Assembly: GCA_022494885.1 (NCBI GenBank)
Contig: JAGVSM010004267.1
Span: 45,142-109,141, forward strand
DNA from: Micrasema longulum
Lineage: Eukaryota > Arthropoda > Insecta > Trichoptera > Brachycentridae
Length of the DNA: 64,000 bases
Direction of reading: 5' to 3'
Shown one piece after another: positions 55,420 to 64,000 of this stretch. The translations under genes were made by a program, and so were the position numbers. The stretch's first letter is position 1, and each line of letters starts with the position of its first letter. Below the pieces are notes generated by a model. The model had not been told where the DNA came from. It did no database searches and saw only the letters and a program-made list of their open reading frames with translations.

Positions 55420-55812
55420 CTATACTCGTATATAGTGGCTGACGAATTTTCCATGTTTCTGTGCCATAAAAGAATATTGGAACCGAAGGCGTATAGGTAA
55501 ATTGCTTTTAGTAGCAAACATGGGGCAGTGAAACAACAGATGATCTACGTTTTGCTCCGTCTGTGCGTCGCAAGGACAAGCCGGATTATCTTTCAATTTA
55601 AATCTGTGAAGATAAGAGAGTGTGGCTCCATGGCCCGTTAGAATTTGGGTTGACTCGAATGTTGGCGTGTTTGATTTTCTGAAGTTTTTGCACTCTTCTA
55701 GTGTCTTTAAAAAGTATTTGGTCCCAGAACCAGTGGTGCTGCTTTGGTATCGTGATTTTCTTTTGAAAATGATTTTCTTTCGAAAAAGAGTGCAACAGAT
55801 TAAATGTTCCAT
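55420..55812 (-). mobile_element. R1-type LINE C-terminal fragment (RNase H-adjacent Cys/His region)
   Basis: The minus frame reads TQILTGHGATLSYLHRFKLK then DNPACPCDAQTEQNVDHLLF and HCPMFATKS. This is the typical end of R1/TRAS-like ORF2 (TGHGxFxxYLxRFxLxxxPxCxCxxxxxTxxHxxxxCP). It abuts but is distinct from the element at 53600-55350. Confidence 0.7.
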
Positions 55813-56084
55813 TTGAAGATTTTACACAGGTACTTCAAAACAGGTTACTCTCCGGGATGTTCGTGAACTTTGCTAAAGTAATTATAGATAGAATAAGACC
55901 CATGAACAAGTAAAGAGGCTGGCACTCTATACTTGTCATAACAATCTGTGATAATAACAATATTAAAATGTTAACTAATCAAAATTTCTCCACAGATACC
56001 TCCCTTTCCTGTTAAGGTTTCTCATGGTTCCCTTAACACTTGGACGAATGTCGGAAAGCGAAATTAGCCCATGAAAACAGAGGT

Positions 56085-56340
56085 TATAGGTACACAAAAC
56101 ACAAACACGCAAAATGACGCACATAAAAACGAACACAAATAACAAAATACATAACACAAACAAGTATAGTCGCATTCGGAGGCGCTGACACATGTATTTG
56201 TGTTAGTGCTTTTGATGTGATTGTAAACTAATTGACAGTACACAAACACTCACACGTAAAATCATACACAAAGCACTAACACTAAAAACAGCACAAATAT
56301 ATCACCTTGATAAATAATAAGCAAGGGAAAAACAATGCAA
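56085..56340. repeat. AC-rich simple-sequence stretch
   Basis: Imperfect ACACAAA-type repeats (ACACAAAACACAAACACGCA and so on) end near an A-rich tract at 56350. It is possibly the 3' end of a repeat. Confidence 0.4.
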
Positions 56341-56939
56341 CACAACCAGGAAAAAAAAAAAAAAAAATTGCTTTTAGTTGAATCCAACCAATACATAGTT
56401 GAATGCATATATTAGTTATGTATAAATTACGACCCCGACGGGTACAAGTGTGTGTTCATCGAACATACTATTGTAAATATAAATCTTGTATTAAAATAAA
56501 AGTTATGATACGAGTAGTTAAGGATAAACGATATTTCCATAGTGAGTTTTACATAGGCATTTGTTTAGTTTTAGATCGGCCGTCTCGCAATCGTCACGCA
56601 TTTATTAAAAAGTTCAAGTACCTACTTTCGTTAACCAATTTTAAAACTAAATAATATGCAATTATAATCTGTTTTAAGTTTTAATCCACTTTTATATACA
56701 GTACTTAATTTATATAATTCACCATATTTTTTTTAGAAATGTGGCTTTAGATATTCTATAAATAGTCAAATATGTTTTATTATTCAAATGTACGTTCTGG
56801 ATAATTTAGTTTTTACTTGTTTACCCGGTTCGGTACAAAGAATATTGGACCACTGAGCAAAGGGTAAAATCAACAAGTAATAGCATGCATTAAAAATTTT
56901 CAACCGAAAATCTTATAAAAAAACAAAACAAACCATCAC

Positions 56940-57000
56940 GCCGTTTCCCCGAAGGAATAGGCAGAGAGGATAGAACGCCATATCGCTTTCTCCATACAGA
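56940..57000. repeat. Dispersed repeat (AGGCAGAGAGGATAGAACGC)
   Basis: AATAGGCAGAGAGGATAGAA then CGCCATA also occurs at 19444-19471. The family is unknown, possibly a LINE or SINE terminus. Confidence 0.5.
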
Positions 57001-57089
57001 CCTAGCTTTCTCTACATGCATACATCTTCTCATTCATCGCTTTATTTATTATAATCTAGATCTTGGCACTGACTAGACAAAATGGAACG

Positions 57090-57130
57090 GAACACGGAAG
57101 GTTCCGGGTTCGATTCACGATGAGCACACA
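57090..57130 (+). repeat. tRNA-like SINE head fragment
   Basis: CACGGAAGGTTCCGGGTTCG then ATTCACGATGAGCACAC carries a B box like those at 21247 and 24901. Confidence 0.4.
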
Positions 57131-57149
57131 TAAATTAAAAAATGTGATT

Positions 57150-57840
57150 TTTATCAAGTCTGGGTGTACTGTGCCACTGTGATTGGGCCTCATCAACATG
57201 TCCATCTTCAGGTAGGTAGGTATTAGTTGGATTTGCATGTCAGTTTTAAACAGAGATCTTTATTGGACGTATCCAAAATAGAAAAACGCTCAACTCGCAA
57301 GTTTTCTCTATTTCTCACAGCTAATAAACACCCCCCACCCTGCACAGGGCCACCACGATCTCATCTTACTCATTCGTTTAATGTTGTGAACAAAAGCATC
57401 AAGGTCACTAGCCGAAACACTGTTATATGAATATTCGCATTTTGTTTTCAATCTGCGAATACTCATATAATAAAAACCCGTTGTATTGTCGAAACTGGCC
57501 ATTTAACTGAAGGAAGTCGCGGCGCATCTTGCGGTTTTGCATCTCTCTCTTCGATAATATTCGGCCAGAATCCAGAAAAATATTTTTTATTTGCCATTGA
57601 CATTTCATCATTGATTGAAATTTTTCACTTACTGCGGCTAGGCATAAGTTCTACAATCTTCATATACAATATTTCCCGAATAAGTGAAGCACCTTCGACA
57701 AAGTTAATTCAAAATTGGGAAGCCAGAATTAGAACTTCAGAGACAGCTATCAACAGACATTGCTAAGTTCCAGCTCCATCTGTTTTGGTCGATAGAAACC
57801 CACCTTATCGTAATAAAATTCTTTGCATATGATGTTAAAA
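57150..57840. other. Intergenic stretch without recognised feature
   Basis: Short open frames only; no family recognised. Confidence 0.4.
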
Positions 57841-57846
57841 TACTGA

Positions 57847-57852
57847 TTTATT
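57847..57852 (-). terminator. Candidate polyadenylation signal for ISWI
   Basis: TTTATT on plus is AATAAA on the ISWI strand, about 300 bases past the stop codon. It was chosen as a clear canonical hexamer in the 3' flank. Confidence 0.4.
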
Positions 57853-58147
57853 TTTTTAAGAATACAATTTCAGGGATTTAATTCACTACATACAACACAG
57901 TTTTAAGAATTACATTTAGGTATATTGCAATACAATGCGCAGTATATTTAGCATGTCGGATCACCAGTTGAAGTTTATGTGCGATACATCCGATAAGTAA
58001 ACAAATGTTGCATATCACTGGCAGCTTCTTGGTCAGTAAAGTGACAGGTACTCAATACTCGGTATTCCCAAAGCTAACACGATCACAGCATATTGGAATA
58101 AATTAAACAATTTAGTATCAAATACGGTTGGATTTAAAAAGTGTCAC

Positions 58148-58800
58148 TCAAGCCTTCTTCTTCTTCTTGTGCTTGGGATCGGCGTGATCGGCGGGCGGAG
58201 CGGGCGGCGGGCGTCGCTTGGCAGCGCGCGGCGCCGAATGCTGAGCGCCTCGCCGCTCCGCGCGCTCGCGCTCCTCCAGCTCCTGGTTCTCACGCTCGAT
58301 GAGGGTGATGAGCGTGTTGCAGCGCCGCTGCAGCTCCACGGCGGTGCGGGATTTGAGGAACCAGTCGAAGCGGAACTGCGGAGCAGCGTGCACGGCGGCC
58401 CGAAGCTCCTCGTAGACATTCTCCTTGTCGAAGCCCAACTTGTGTAGCATGCACACGAGGAAGCGGTCCTCCTCCTCGATGTAGTTCTTGCCCTTGTTAG
58501 TGCCATAGGAAATACGCAGCTGGTGGAAGGGAGCCCGATAGCGCGCCATCTTGGCATCCAGAGCGCGCTTGATAGAAGCGCGGCGCTGGATCTTAGCTTC
58601 CCCTCGCTCGATCTGTGCCATGATCCTTTCCACATCTTGAAGCTCGTGACAGCGCTCCCAAAACACGGCCGAGTACTCCATAACCTCTTCAGGTGTCTTT
58701 CCTTCTACTTCTTTGGCTATATTTTCTATATCGTCTCGTCCATATTTTTCGTTAGCCTTAATAAATTGATTGAAATCTCGCTTGGTCCAAATAGTAAATC
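58148..58800 (-). CDS. Iswi: ISWI terminal exon (SANT-SLIDE and basic tail)
   Basis: After acceptor TTACAG two bases complete Gly, then [20 protein letters not shown] and [25 protein letters not shown] follows with [20 protein letters not shown]. It ends in a low-complexity tail [20 protein letters not shown] and KKKKA, with TGA at 58148-58150. The coding part is GC-rich (58150-58600), creating long shadow frames in other readings. Confidence 0.95.
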
Positions 58801-61690
58801 CTGTAAAATAAAAACATTTTTTAAATACAGATTTTTTCAGGCAAACATATTTATGTTTGCTTCAAAAATTTACATTGTAAATGCAATGTAAATTTTACTC
58901 GGCTTACAATTTAGAAATTGACAGTATATTTAGATGAAAAATATGAATATTTGCAGCTGAAACTGGAACGGTCGGTAAGTAGATGATCCTTCTACGCAAG
59001 CTCGCCGATCTTCCCTCTGGTTGTGTTAATTACGAAGGATTTAGTGAGACACATTAGTAGAAAGTATTGCGAACCGATGGTTAGTAGATGATCCTTCTCC
59101 ACAAGCTCTTGGTCGGTGAGGGGTTCAGCCTCGTCGATCTTGCGTTGCTCATCCCTCTGGATGCGTGCGGCGTCGGCACCAAGCTCGGGATTGCGCGGCA
59201 CCTTGTAAGCCAGGGAACGCCGGAACCAGTAGATCTCTTGGTCCAGCAGCTCGAACAAGCGCGGCGGGAAGAACTGGAAGTCCTGCACCATGGGCTGCTT
59301 AGGTGGACGTGGAGCCTATAGGTACAAACAGAATATAACACAAGACTCTGTAATCAATGGATACTAACTTTGACATGGTACACAAAAATGTGATAAAATT
59401 TTTATGCTATATATTTTTTTAAAGAAATATTTGCATTAGTCTGGTTTTTGGTAAGCTGAAAGATATTGCATTTAGCAGTAACCCTTTCAAAATCCGTACA
59501 TTTTTGTAATCGAAGATTTAATTAAAAGTTAGTAGATTTATTATCTCTGTAAAAATGTTTCTAGATATGAGCATTGCATGTAGGTATAATACACTGTTTT
59601 CTTTCTTCTACTTACTTATACAGTAAAACCTCGTTTTTACGTTCCTCAATTTTACTTTTCCCACTTTTTACGCCGAAATGTTTAGGTCCCATTTTTTTCC
59701 ATATATTCTCATTCAAATATCCCCCCAATCAATGTTTTCCATAACCCCGGTTTTGCATTGAAATTTTTTCAAAACTCATTCTGTCTTTTAAAAGACGCTG
59801 AGCCACATGCCGCCGCGTTTGTCCAAAATGGTAAATAAAAAAATGCGTAAACTGTTGTCCAACTAAATTCAAAGTAGGTTTCGTGTAATTGACCATTTAG
59901 TTTAAGTACTAATTTTAACATTTTACTAAATTGTGACATGCGGTTGACGCATGTTTTGGAAGAATAAAGTCTTTACATCAATAAATTACGATGCAGATAG
60001 TTTAAAAATTTGGCAATAGAAATATTATTTGGAAAGAAGATTGTTTGAAGAGTTTTCATAAAAGTTTCAGTTTTGCCGCAATGTAAATGACAGTTGAAAT
60101 TCTGTGGTGCCATTACAATTTTTCTGGAGTCTTTCATTTCCTCACTTTGGCGTTTTCTTTGGTCCAACACTTTTTTTCGCTGCTCCCTTGAAAAACGTAA
60201 AATAGGGTTTTACTGTAATTAGCATAAAATAGAAACATGTTTTTAAATAGTTACTGAATTTTTCACTAAATTAAGAAATCAGAGACATTAAACTGGAAAT
60301 TATTTAAGAAAGTATTAAAGTATCGAGGACAAAAAGTTTAAATGAAGAATTCTTAAAATAATCAAATCCATTATGTACTGAAGGGTATCCGTTTTTTTAT
60401 AAATTAATTATTTTATTACCATAAAAAATTCAATAAAATCATGATAGTATGTAACAATAAGGTTTGTTTACCTGCTGTTTTCCTTAGTTTGGGATTTCAG
60501 CATTATTAGGGCGGCTAATTAGCATTACTTTGAACTAGGACTCAACACAATTAATACACTTTGGAAACTTACTTTAGGAGCCTTGGGTTCCGATACACGA
60601 AGAGCTTCCCTGAAGTATGCATCCACTGCGTAGTTGGCCTTTCTCTCCCTCTTGGGTGGTTCTATCCAACTTCCGATGCCCATCATCTTTTGTTTTTCTC
60701 TATAATCCTCGCCTGTAATAAATCATAATGCGCCATTTTATTATGTAATAATATTAATATTGTGGCCAATTTATCAAATCTATTTTTAACAATAACCATC
60801 CACAAGCCGAACTATACTAGACCACAATAAAGGTCTTTACGATTGTTACAATGTCTTTCAAAAGATCTTAGCGTAAATGAAAACAACACGCTTTGCACTT
60901 GGCCTTCGTAATGTCATTTGTCAATGGCCTCTTATAATAGAATGTGTTCATTGCGATGTTTGCCGTCGTATCAACAGAAACACAAAATTTTACCACCAAA
61001 ATTCATCATTTCTAGACACTCTAAATTTTTATCAATTCTATCATATCTATTCAATTTATATGCTCCGTAGTCATCATTCCCCCTTTCTTACCTAATGATG
61101 CATAAGGCATTGCATTGGTAGCTTACCTCGACCATTTGTTCTGTTACATGAAGGTAAGACGATGAGTCTAATGTTTCATGTGCAGTGTAAACATACTATT
61201 TTAAATAAATATTTCATGTCAACCATGTTGGTTCGAATCAAACCTGAGATATATGGGAAGCAAGCATGCTAATCATTAGACTGCGAGACTGACTTAGATG
61301 GTTTAAATACAATATAATCATTAAAAACATTTTTTAAATAAATTATACATTAAACTCAATTATTGTTTTCGATGATTAATAAGGTTCTCTAGATAAGGAC
61401 ATGTTTACACATACATGCAAACAACACGAAATTTCGTCTTGATTTTTTTTTTTAATAATTTGAAAATGATGACATGGGAGTGCAGATTTTATATAACAGG
61501 ATATTTTCAGTCAATTTGTCTAAAAAGTACTCGTTTAACAATGTAATGACACCACAAATAAGACAAGCTCTGGAATTGATTGTTTACCTTCGAATTGGTA
61601 CACAGAGTCGGTAGCTCCCGGTGCATCCATGGTAAATTCTCTTAGCGAAGATTCTCCCAGTGACTCGAGCTTTTCTTTGAGTTCATTGGT
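58148..61690 (-). CDS. Iswi: Chromatin-remodelling ATPase ISWI, C-terminal part (4 exons, 5' partial)
   Basis: ISWI is the nucleosome-sliding ATPase of the NURF, ACF and CHRAC complexes and acts in the nucleus. Exons 61588-61690, 60573-60712, 59075-59315 and 58148-58800 join in phase to 379 codons including TGA. The visible protein runs from [16 protein letters not shown] and YQFEG through a HAND domain ([40 protein letters not shown]), a SANT domain ([26 protein letters not shown]) and a SLIDE domain ([40 protein letters not shown]). It ends in a basic tail KHKKKKKA. These blocks are almost invariant in ISWI proteins. The SNF2 ATPase half is upstream, outside the window. The one weak point is the donor after exon 59075-59315. 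Confidence 0.94.
58865..58896. repeat. 13-bp perfect hairpin in ISWI intron
   Basis: AAAATTTACATTG (58865-58877) and its inverse (58884-58896) flank a 6-base loop. Confidence 0.7.
58981..59035 (-). repeat. Degenerate partial copy of the ISWI exon 3' end
   Basis: AGATGATCCTTCTACGCAAG then CTC, CGATCTT and CCCTCTGG repeat, with gaps, the exon sequence AGATGATCCTTCTCCACAAG...CGATCTT...CCCTCTGG at 59086-59160. Confidence 0.55.
59075..59315 (-). CDS. Iswi: ISWI exon (HAND-SANT)
   Basis: After acceptor CTATAG the exon reads [20 protein letters not shown] then [20 protein letters not shown], ending [13 protein letters not shown] and a split Gly. The inferred donor is GTTCGC, which is GT but off consensus. 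Phase 1 fits the next exon exactly, giving LLTIGFTIW against a family norm like LLTQGFTNW. The frame stays open to 58992, but that tail is intronic. Confidence 0.85.
59621..60215. mobile_element. pogo/Tigger-like DNA transposon relic (595 bp)
   Basis: CAGTAAAACC at 59621 and GGTTTTACTG ending at 60215 are inverted and flanked by TA on both sides. The similarity extends inwards (TTTACGTT blocks). CAGTARAACCTCG-type ends with TA duplications are typical of the pogo/Tigger group. There is no intact transposase; a 65-codon minus frame (60170-59973) is of unknown origin. It lies in an ISWI intron. Confidence 0.7.
60573..60712 (-). CDS. Iswi: ISWI exon (HAND start)
   Basis: After acceptor TTACAG the exon reads (G)[19 protein letters not shown] then [20 protein letters not shown] and SEPKAPK. 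It ends phase 0 before [24 protein letters not shown] opens the HAND domain. Confidence 0.94.
61070..61300 (-). repeat. tRNA-derived SINE family A copy in ISWI intron
   Basis: ATGATGCATAAGGCATTGCA then TTGGTAG, GAAGGTAAGACGATGAGTCT and an inverted head GGTTCGAATCAAACCTGAG and ATTAGACTGCGAGAC. The same block order as 36505-36725. Confidence 0.65.
61588..61690 (-). CDS. Iswi: ISWI exon (linker before HAND)
   Basis: After acceptor TTTTTAG the exon reads [20 protein letters not shown] then [14 protein letters not shown] and a split Gly. The donor is GTAAAC, phase 1. The preceding exon lies beyond 64000, across an intron carrying an antisense retrotransposon. Confidence 0.92.
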
Positions 61691-61784
61691 CTAAAAAGTA
61701 CATTAAATTTGGTTGTATTAAAAAAAGATTCAGATATTTTATGAATTTCTTGTTGGAGTTTAGGGGGACAACACTAAAATCTTG

Positions 61785-61870
61785 TTGCCTGCACCTTTTG
61801 CAGCATAGAGCACTATATTGGTATGGGAATGCAGCAAATCTTACGATTCAGATGTCAGTCAGAAAAAATA
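61785..61870 (-). repeat. SINE family A fragment
   Basis: GCAGCATAGAGCACTATATT then GGTATGG and TTACGATTCAGATGTCAGTC match parts of the SINE at 36505. The tRNA head is missing. Confidence 0.5.
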
Positions 61871-62035
61871 AAACACTAATAAATATTTCATTTAAAATAA
61901 ACGTTTAAAAAATGTAAAATAAAAATAACTAATACCTAGGAGAACTCAGAAAAGCTATGCAATAACAAAGGCAAGATAAGATATTTGATTAATTTGAGCA
62001 CACGTGGGGGGCTGCAATAGGGAAATATCATTTTC

Positions 62036-62160
62036 CGGTCCATTGCATTGGCCACGTCCCTAATACGTCACGATTCAAGTAAATTTATAATTTCAAATTC
62101 CCGCTAAAATGATCTGGTCCATTGCATTGGCCACGTCCCATTACGGACGTATTAACGTCG
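62036..62160 (-). repeat. Tandemly duplicated dispersed repeat
   Basis: GGTCCATTGCATTGGCCACG then TCCC occurs at 62039-62062 and again at 62116-62139 (77-base offset). Each is followed by TAATACGTCAC- or TTACGGACGT-like sequence. The inverted relative lies at 29429-29480. Confidence 0.7.
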
Positions 62161-62639
62161 CGCTTCAGGTAATTTTTTTACTTTATTTTTGACCGTTTAA
62201 ATTTAAATAGAACATCATTCACGTAAACACGGTTAACGTACAACTGTCAAACGCTGTATCCTTAGCAATATTTAATAAAAAGCAAAGTTTTAACGCACTA
62301 TTTAACTAAGCATAGTACAGTTCACGTGATTGAACTTGTTTCTTTACTTCTCAATTATCTATAATCTCATTTTGTGAAGTGTTTTATGAACAAAATCGAT
62401 TTTTTCTATTTTACTTTTGTGATGTTCGAGTGTTGTGACATTTCAGTACTGTATTGTCTTTGTTACTTTAAAACTTATTGAACAACAAGTTAGTGCAGTG
62501 AAGAAAGATAAATCTAAAGACGTCTCATCAAATTACGGATAATGTGCTGAATTGCAGTGTTTTAAAGAATAAAGGGAAGATAAAAACCGTAAAAATATAT
62601 CAATAACACTTATGTACTTTAAATACACGTAATTTGACA

Positions 62640-62730
62640 CTTGCCGGTTAGTGGCCTGTAGCTACATTGACAGAGGCGCTCATACCTGATCGTCAAACCT
62701 GAGTTCGAATCCACTGCTCGACTTAATTTC
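62640..62730 (+). repeat. tRNA-like sequence upstream of the retrotransposon ORF1
   Basis: GGTTAGTGGCCTGTAGCTAC at the A-box position and CTGAGTTCGAATCCAC as a B box. It is either a SINE next to the LINE or part of its 5' region; the sequence alone does not decide. Confidence 0.4.
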
Positions 62731-62998
62731 GTCTTTTTTTGACAACTCATCATGGACTTACACCTTTTATCAACAATTAACTTAACTCAATAATATTAAA
62801 TATTTAGTATTTACTATTGTTGACAGATGTCTCTGCGTTCATCAAATTGATCTTTACCAATCTAAAATATTTTAGCTGACACCAACAAAACTAAGAATTG
62901 AGCTAAAAGTTGGTTATTTGTTTATTTATTGCATTTATTGCATGCATTATTTAGACATATATTATTTATTTATAAACGCATAAGTGAAGAGTAATAAA

Positions 62999-64000
62999 AT
63001 GAATATCATGAATATTAACTGCAATGTATGCTCAAAAACCATAAGCCCAACTAAAACACTTAAATGTTCAAGATGTTACTTAAGTGTTCACTACACATGT
63101 GTAGGTACCTCATCAACTATATTTAAAAGAATGTCACAAATATCACGCTCTAACTGGAAATGTGAATCGTGTAAAGTGCAAGACCCGCGTTCTAGATCAT
63201 CTAGTCCGCAAGTGATCAATAAGGAATTAAACCAACCCTTTACAACGCAAAATCAAACAGACAATAGAAATTTTCACTCTGATATTCTACATCTTATTGA
63301 AACTAAATTCGATGAACTAAAAAATGAACTTAAATCAGAAATGTCATTGATTAAGTGTTCCATGAACCAAATGAGTGATGAAATGACAGAATTAACAAAG
63401 AAAATCTCCCAGTTTGAAATAAAAATCACTAAAGTGGATTCACTTGAGGAAGAAATCACATACCTAAGAAATAAAATTACTAAGATTGAAGTGGAAGCCA
63501 ACAATAGAGACCAATTTTCTCGACAAAATAACATAATAATTAGTGGAATACCCGAAAATGTTAAAGAAAACCTTATCAACCTAACTACAAAAATAAGCGA
63601 AGTCATCGGTTGCAGTCTACTAAAATCAGACATAGACTTTGTCACTAGAATCAGCCCTAAAAAGCTCGATTCAGATGGAGAAACTAGAAGAAATAAACCA
63701 AGAAATATTCTATTAAAACTAACAAAAAGATATTTAAAGGAAGATCTTCTATCAGGTGTTAAAGCCAAGAAAGGAATAACTACCTCGGATCTTAACATCT
63801 CTGGTGAACAATGTAAAATTTACTTTTCTGACCATCTGACCCCTATTAACCAACAATTATTGAAGGAAGCGAAAACGTTTTCAAGAGAAAAAAACATAAA
63901 ATTTTGTTGGGTAAAAAATTCCAAAATATTTATTCGACTAAACGATACTTCTCCATTACATTTAATTACGAAATCTTCAGATATGGAGAAAATAAAACTA
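62999..64000 (+). CDS. Non-LTR retrotransposon ORF1 protein: PHD finger, coiled coil, baculovirus-FP-like domain (3' partial)
   Basis: The frame is open from ATG at 62999 to the window end (334 codons, no stop). Residues 8-60 form a C4HC3 PHD finger: CNVC, CSRC, HYTC, then WKCESC. A region of about 90-160 rich in Glu/Lys heptads (FDELKNELKSEMSLIKCSMN, LEEEITYLRNKITKIEVEAN) predicts a coiled coil. From about 165, NNIIISGIPENVKENLINLT, FVTRISPKK, IYFSDHLTPINQQLLKEAKT and FCWVKNSKIFIRLND follow the pattern of the FP-protein domain seen in many insect retrotransposon ORF1s. It acts as a nucleic-acid chaperone for LINE RNA by family analogy. It is antisense in an ISWI intron. ORF2 is beyond the window. 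Confidence 0.85.
   Translation, partial: MNIMNINCNVCSKTISPTKTLKCSRCYLSVHYTCVGTSSTIFKRMSQISRSNWKCESCKVQDPRSRSSSPQVINKELNQPFTTQNQTDNRNFHSDILHLIETKFDELKNELKSEMSLIKCSMNQMSDEMTELTKKISQFEIKITKVDSLEEEITYLRNKITKIEVEANNRDQFSRQNNIIISGIPENVKENLINLTTKISEVIGCSLLKSDIDFVTRISPKKLDSDGETRRNKPRNILLKLTKRYLKEDLLSGVKAKKGITTSDLNISGEQCKIYFSDHLTPINQQLLKEAKTFSREKNIKFCWVKNSKIFIRLNDTSPLHLITKSSDMEKIKL

Noticed and set aside
58144..58891. Long frames overlapping the ISWI terminal exon on both strands
   Set aside because: These are shadows of a GC-rich coding exon. Only the frame with SANT-SLIDE motifs is real.
58992..59074. Read-through C-terminal extension of the ISWI exon ([14 protein letters not shown])
   Set aside because: The extension has no similarity to ISWI, and the phase-correct downstream exon continues the conserved SANT sequence.
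63274..63798. 174-codon minus-strand open frame
   Set aside because: It is antisense to the PHD/FP-like retrotransposon ORF1, which carries the recognisable motifs.
1..64000. CRISPR arrays, bacterial operons or integrated viral genomes
   Set aside because: No regularly spaced identical repeats or prokaryotic gene clusters exist. The only virus-related signal is the FP-like domain inside a retrotransposon ORF1.

Overview
This looks like AT-rich nuclear DNA from an insect, most plausibly a lepidopteran (inference). The basis is three spliced protein-coding genes with GT-AG introns, long introns packed with decayed transposons, and tRNA-derived SINEs with R1-, RTE-, CR1/Jockey- and Penelope-type retroelements. 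I see no bacterial operon or CRISPR.

Host genes. (1) Plus strand, 1-30157: the last seven exons in view of an SLC36/PAT-type proton-coupled amino-acid transporter. The 5' end lies outside the window. The exons join in phase into 389 residues plus a stop. (2) Minus strand, 50325-35661: a complete ten-exon class B scavenger receptor (CD36 family), 531 residues, convergent with the transporter. (3) Minus strand, 61690-58148: the C-terminal four exons of the chromatin remodeler ISWI (HAND-SANT-SLIDE), 378 residues plus a stop. Its ATPase half lies beyond the right edge. These genes are not obviously functionally linked.

Mobile DNA. The 19.8 kb transporter intron (2601-22444) is a transposon graveyard. 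It holds LINE 3' ends, a CR1-like family with a conserved 3' hairpin, Penelope-like GIY-YIG and RT remnants with hammerhead-like terminal motifs, a Jockey-like element with an intact YADD motif, a piggyBac transposase relic and an RTE 3' end. The CD36 gene carries a same-strand LINE in one intron. Its first intron holds a 1.66 kb element with perfect 20-bp inverted termini and repeated TTTTGCCC motifs, inside which sits a ~235 bp foldback element. Between CD36 and ISWI lies a 1.24 kb P-element-like transposon with a THAP domain, 25-bp perfect inverted ends and a 7/8 match 8-bp target duplication, followed by R1-type and CR1/Jockey-type LINE fragments. The ISWI introns hold a pogo/Tigger-type element, SINEs, and, at the right edge, the first ORF of an antisense non-LTR retrotransposon encoding a PHD finger, a coiled coil and a domain like the baculovirus FP protein.

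All exon joins were made by hand from splice-site and reading-phase consistency. They are strong for SLC36 and CD36 and good for ISWI, except one weak donor site.
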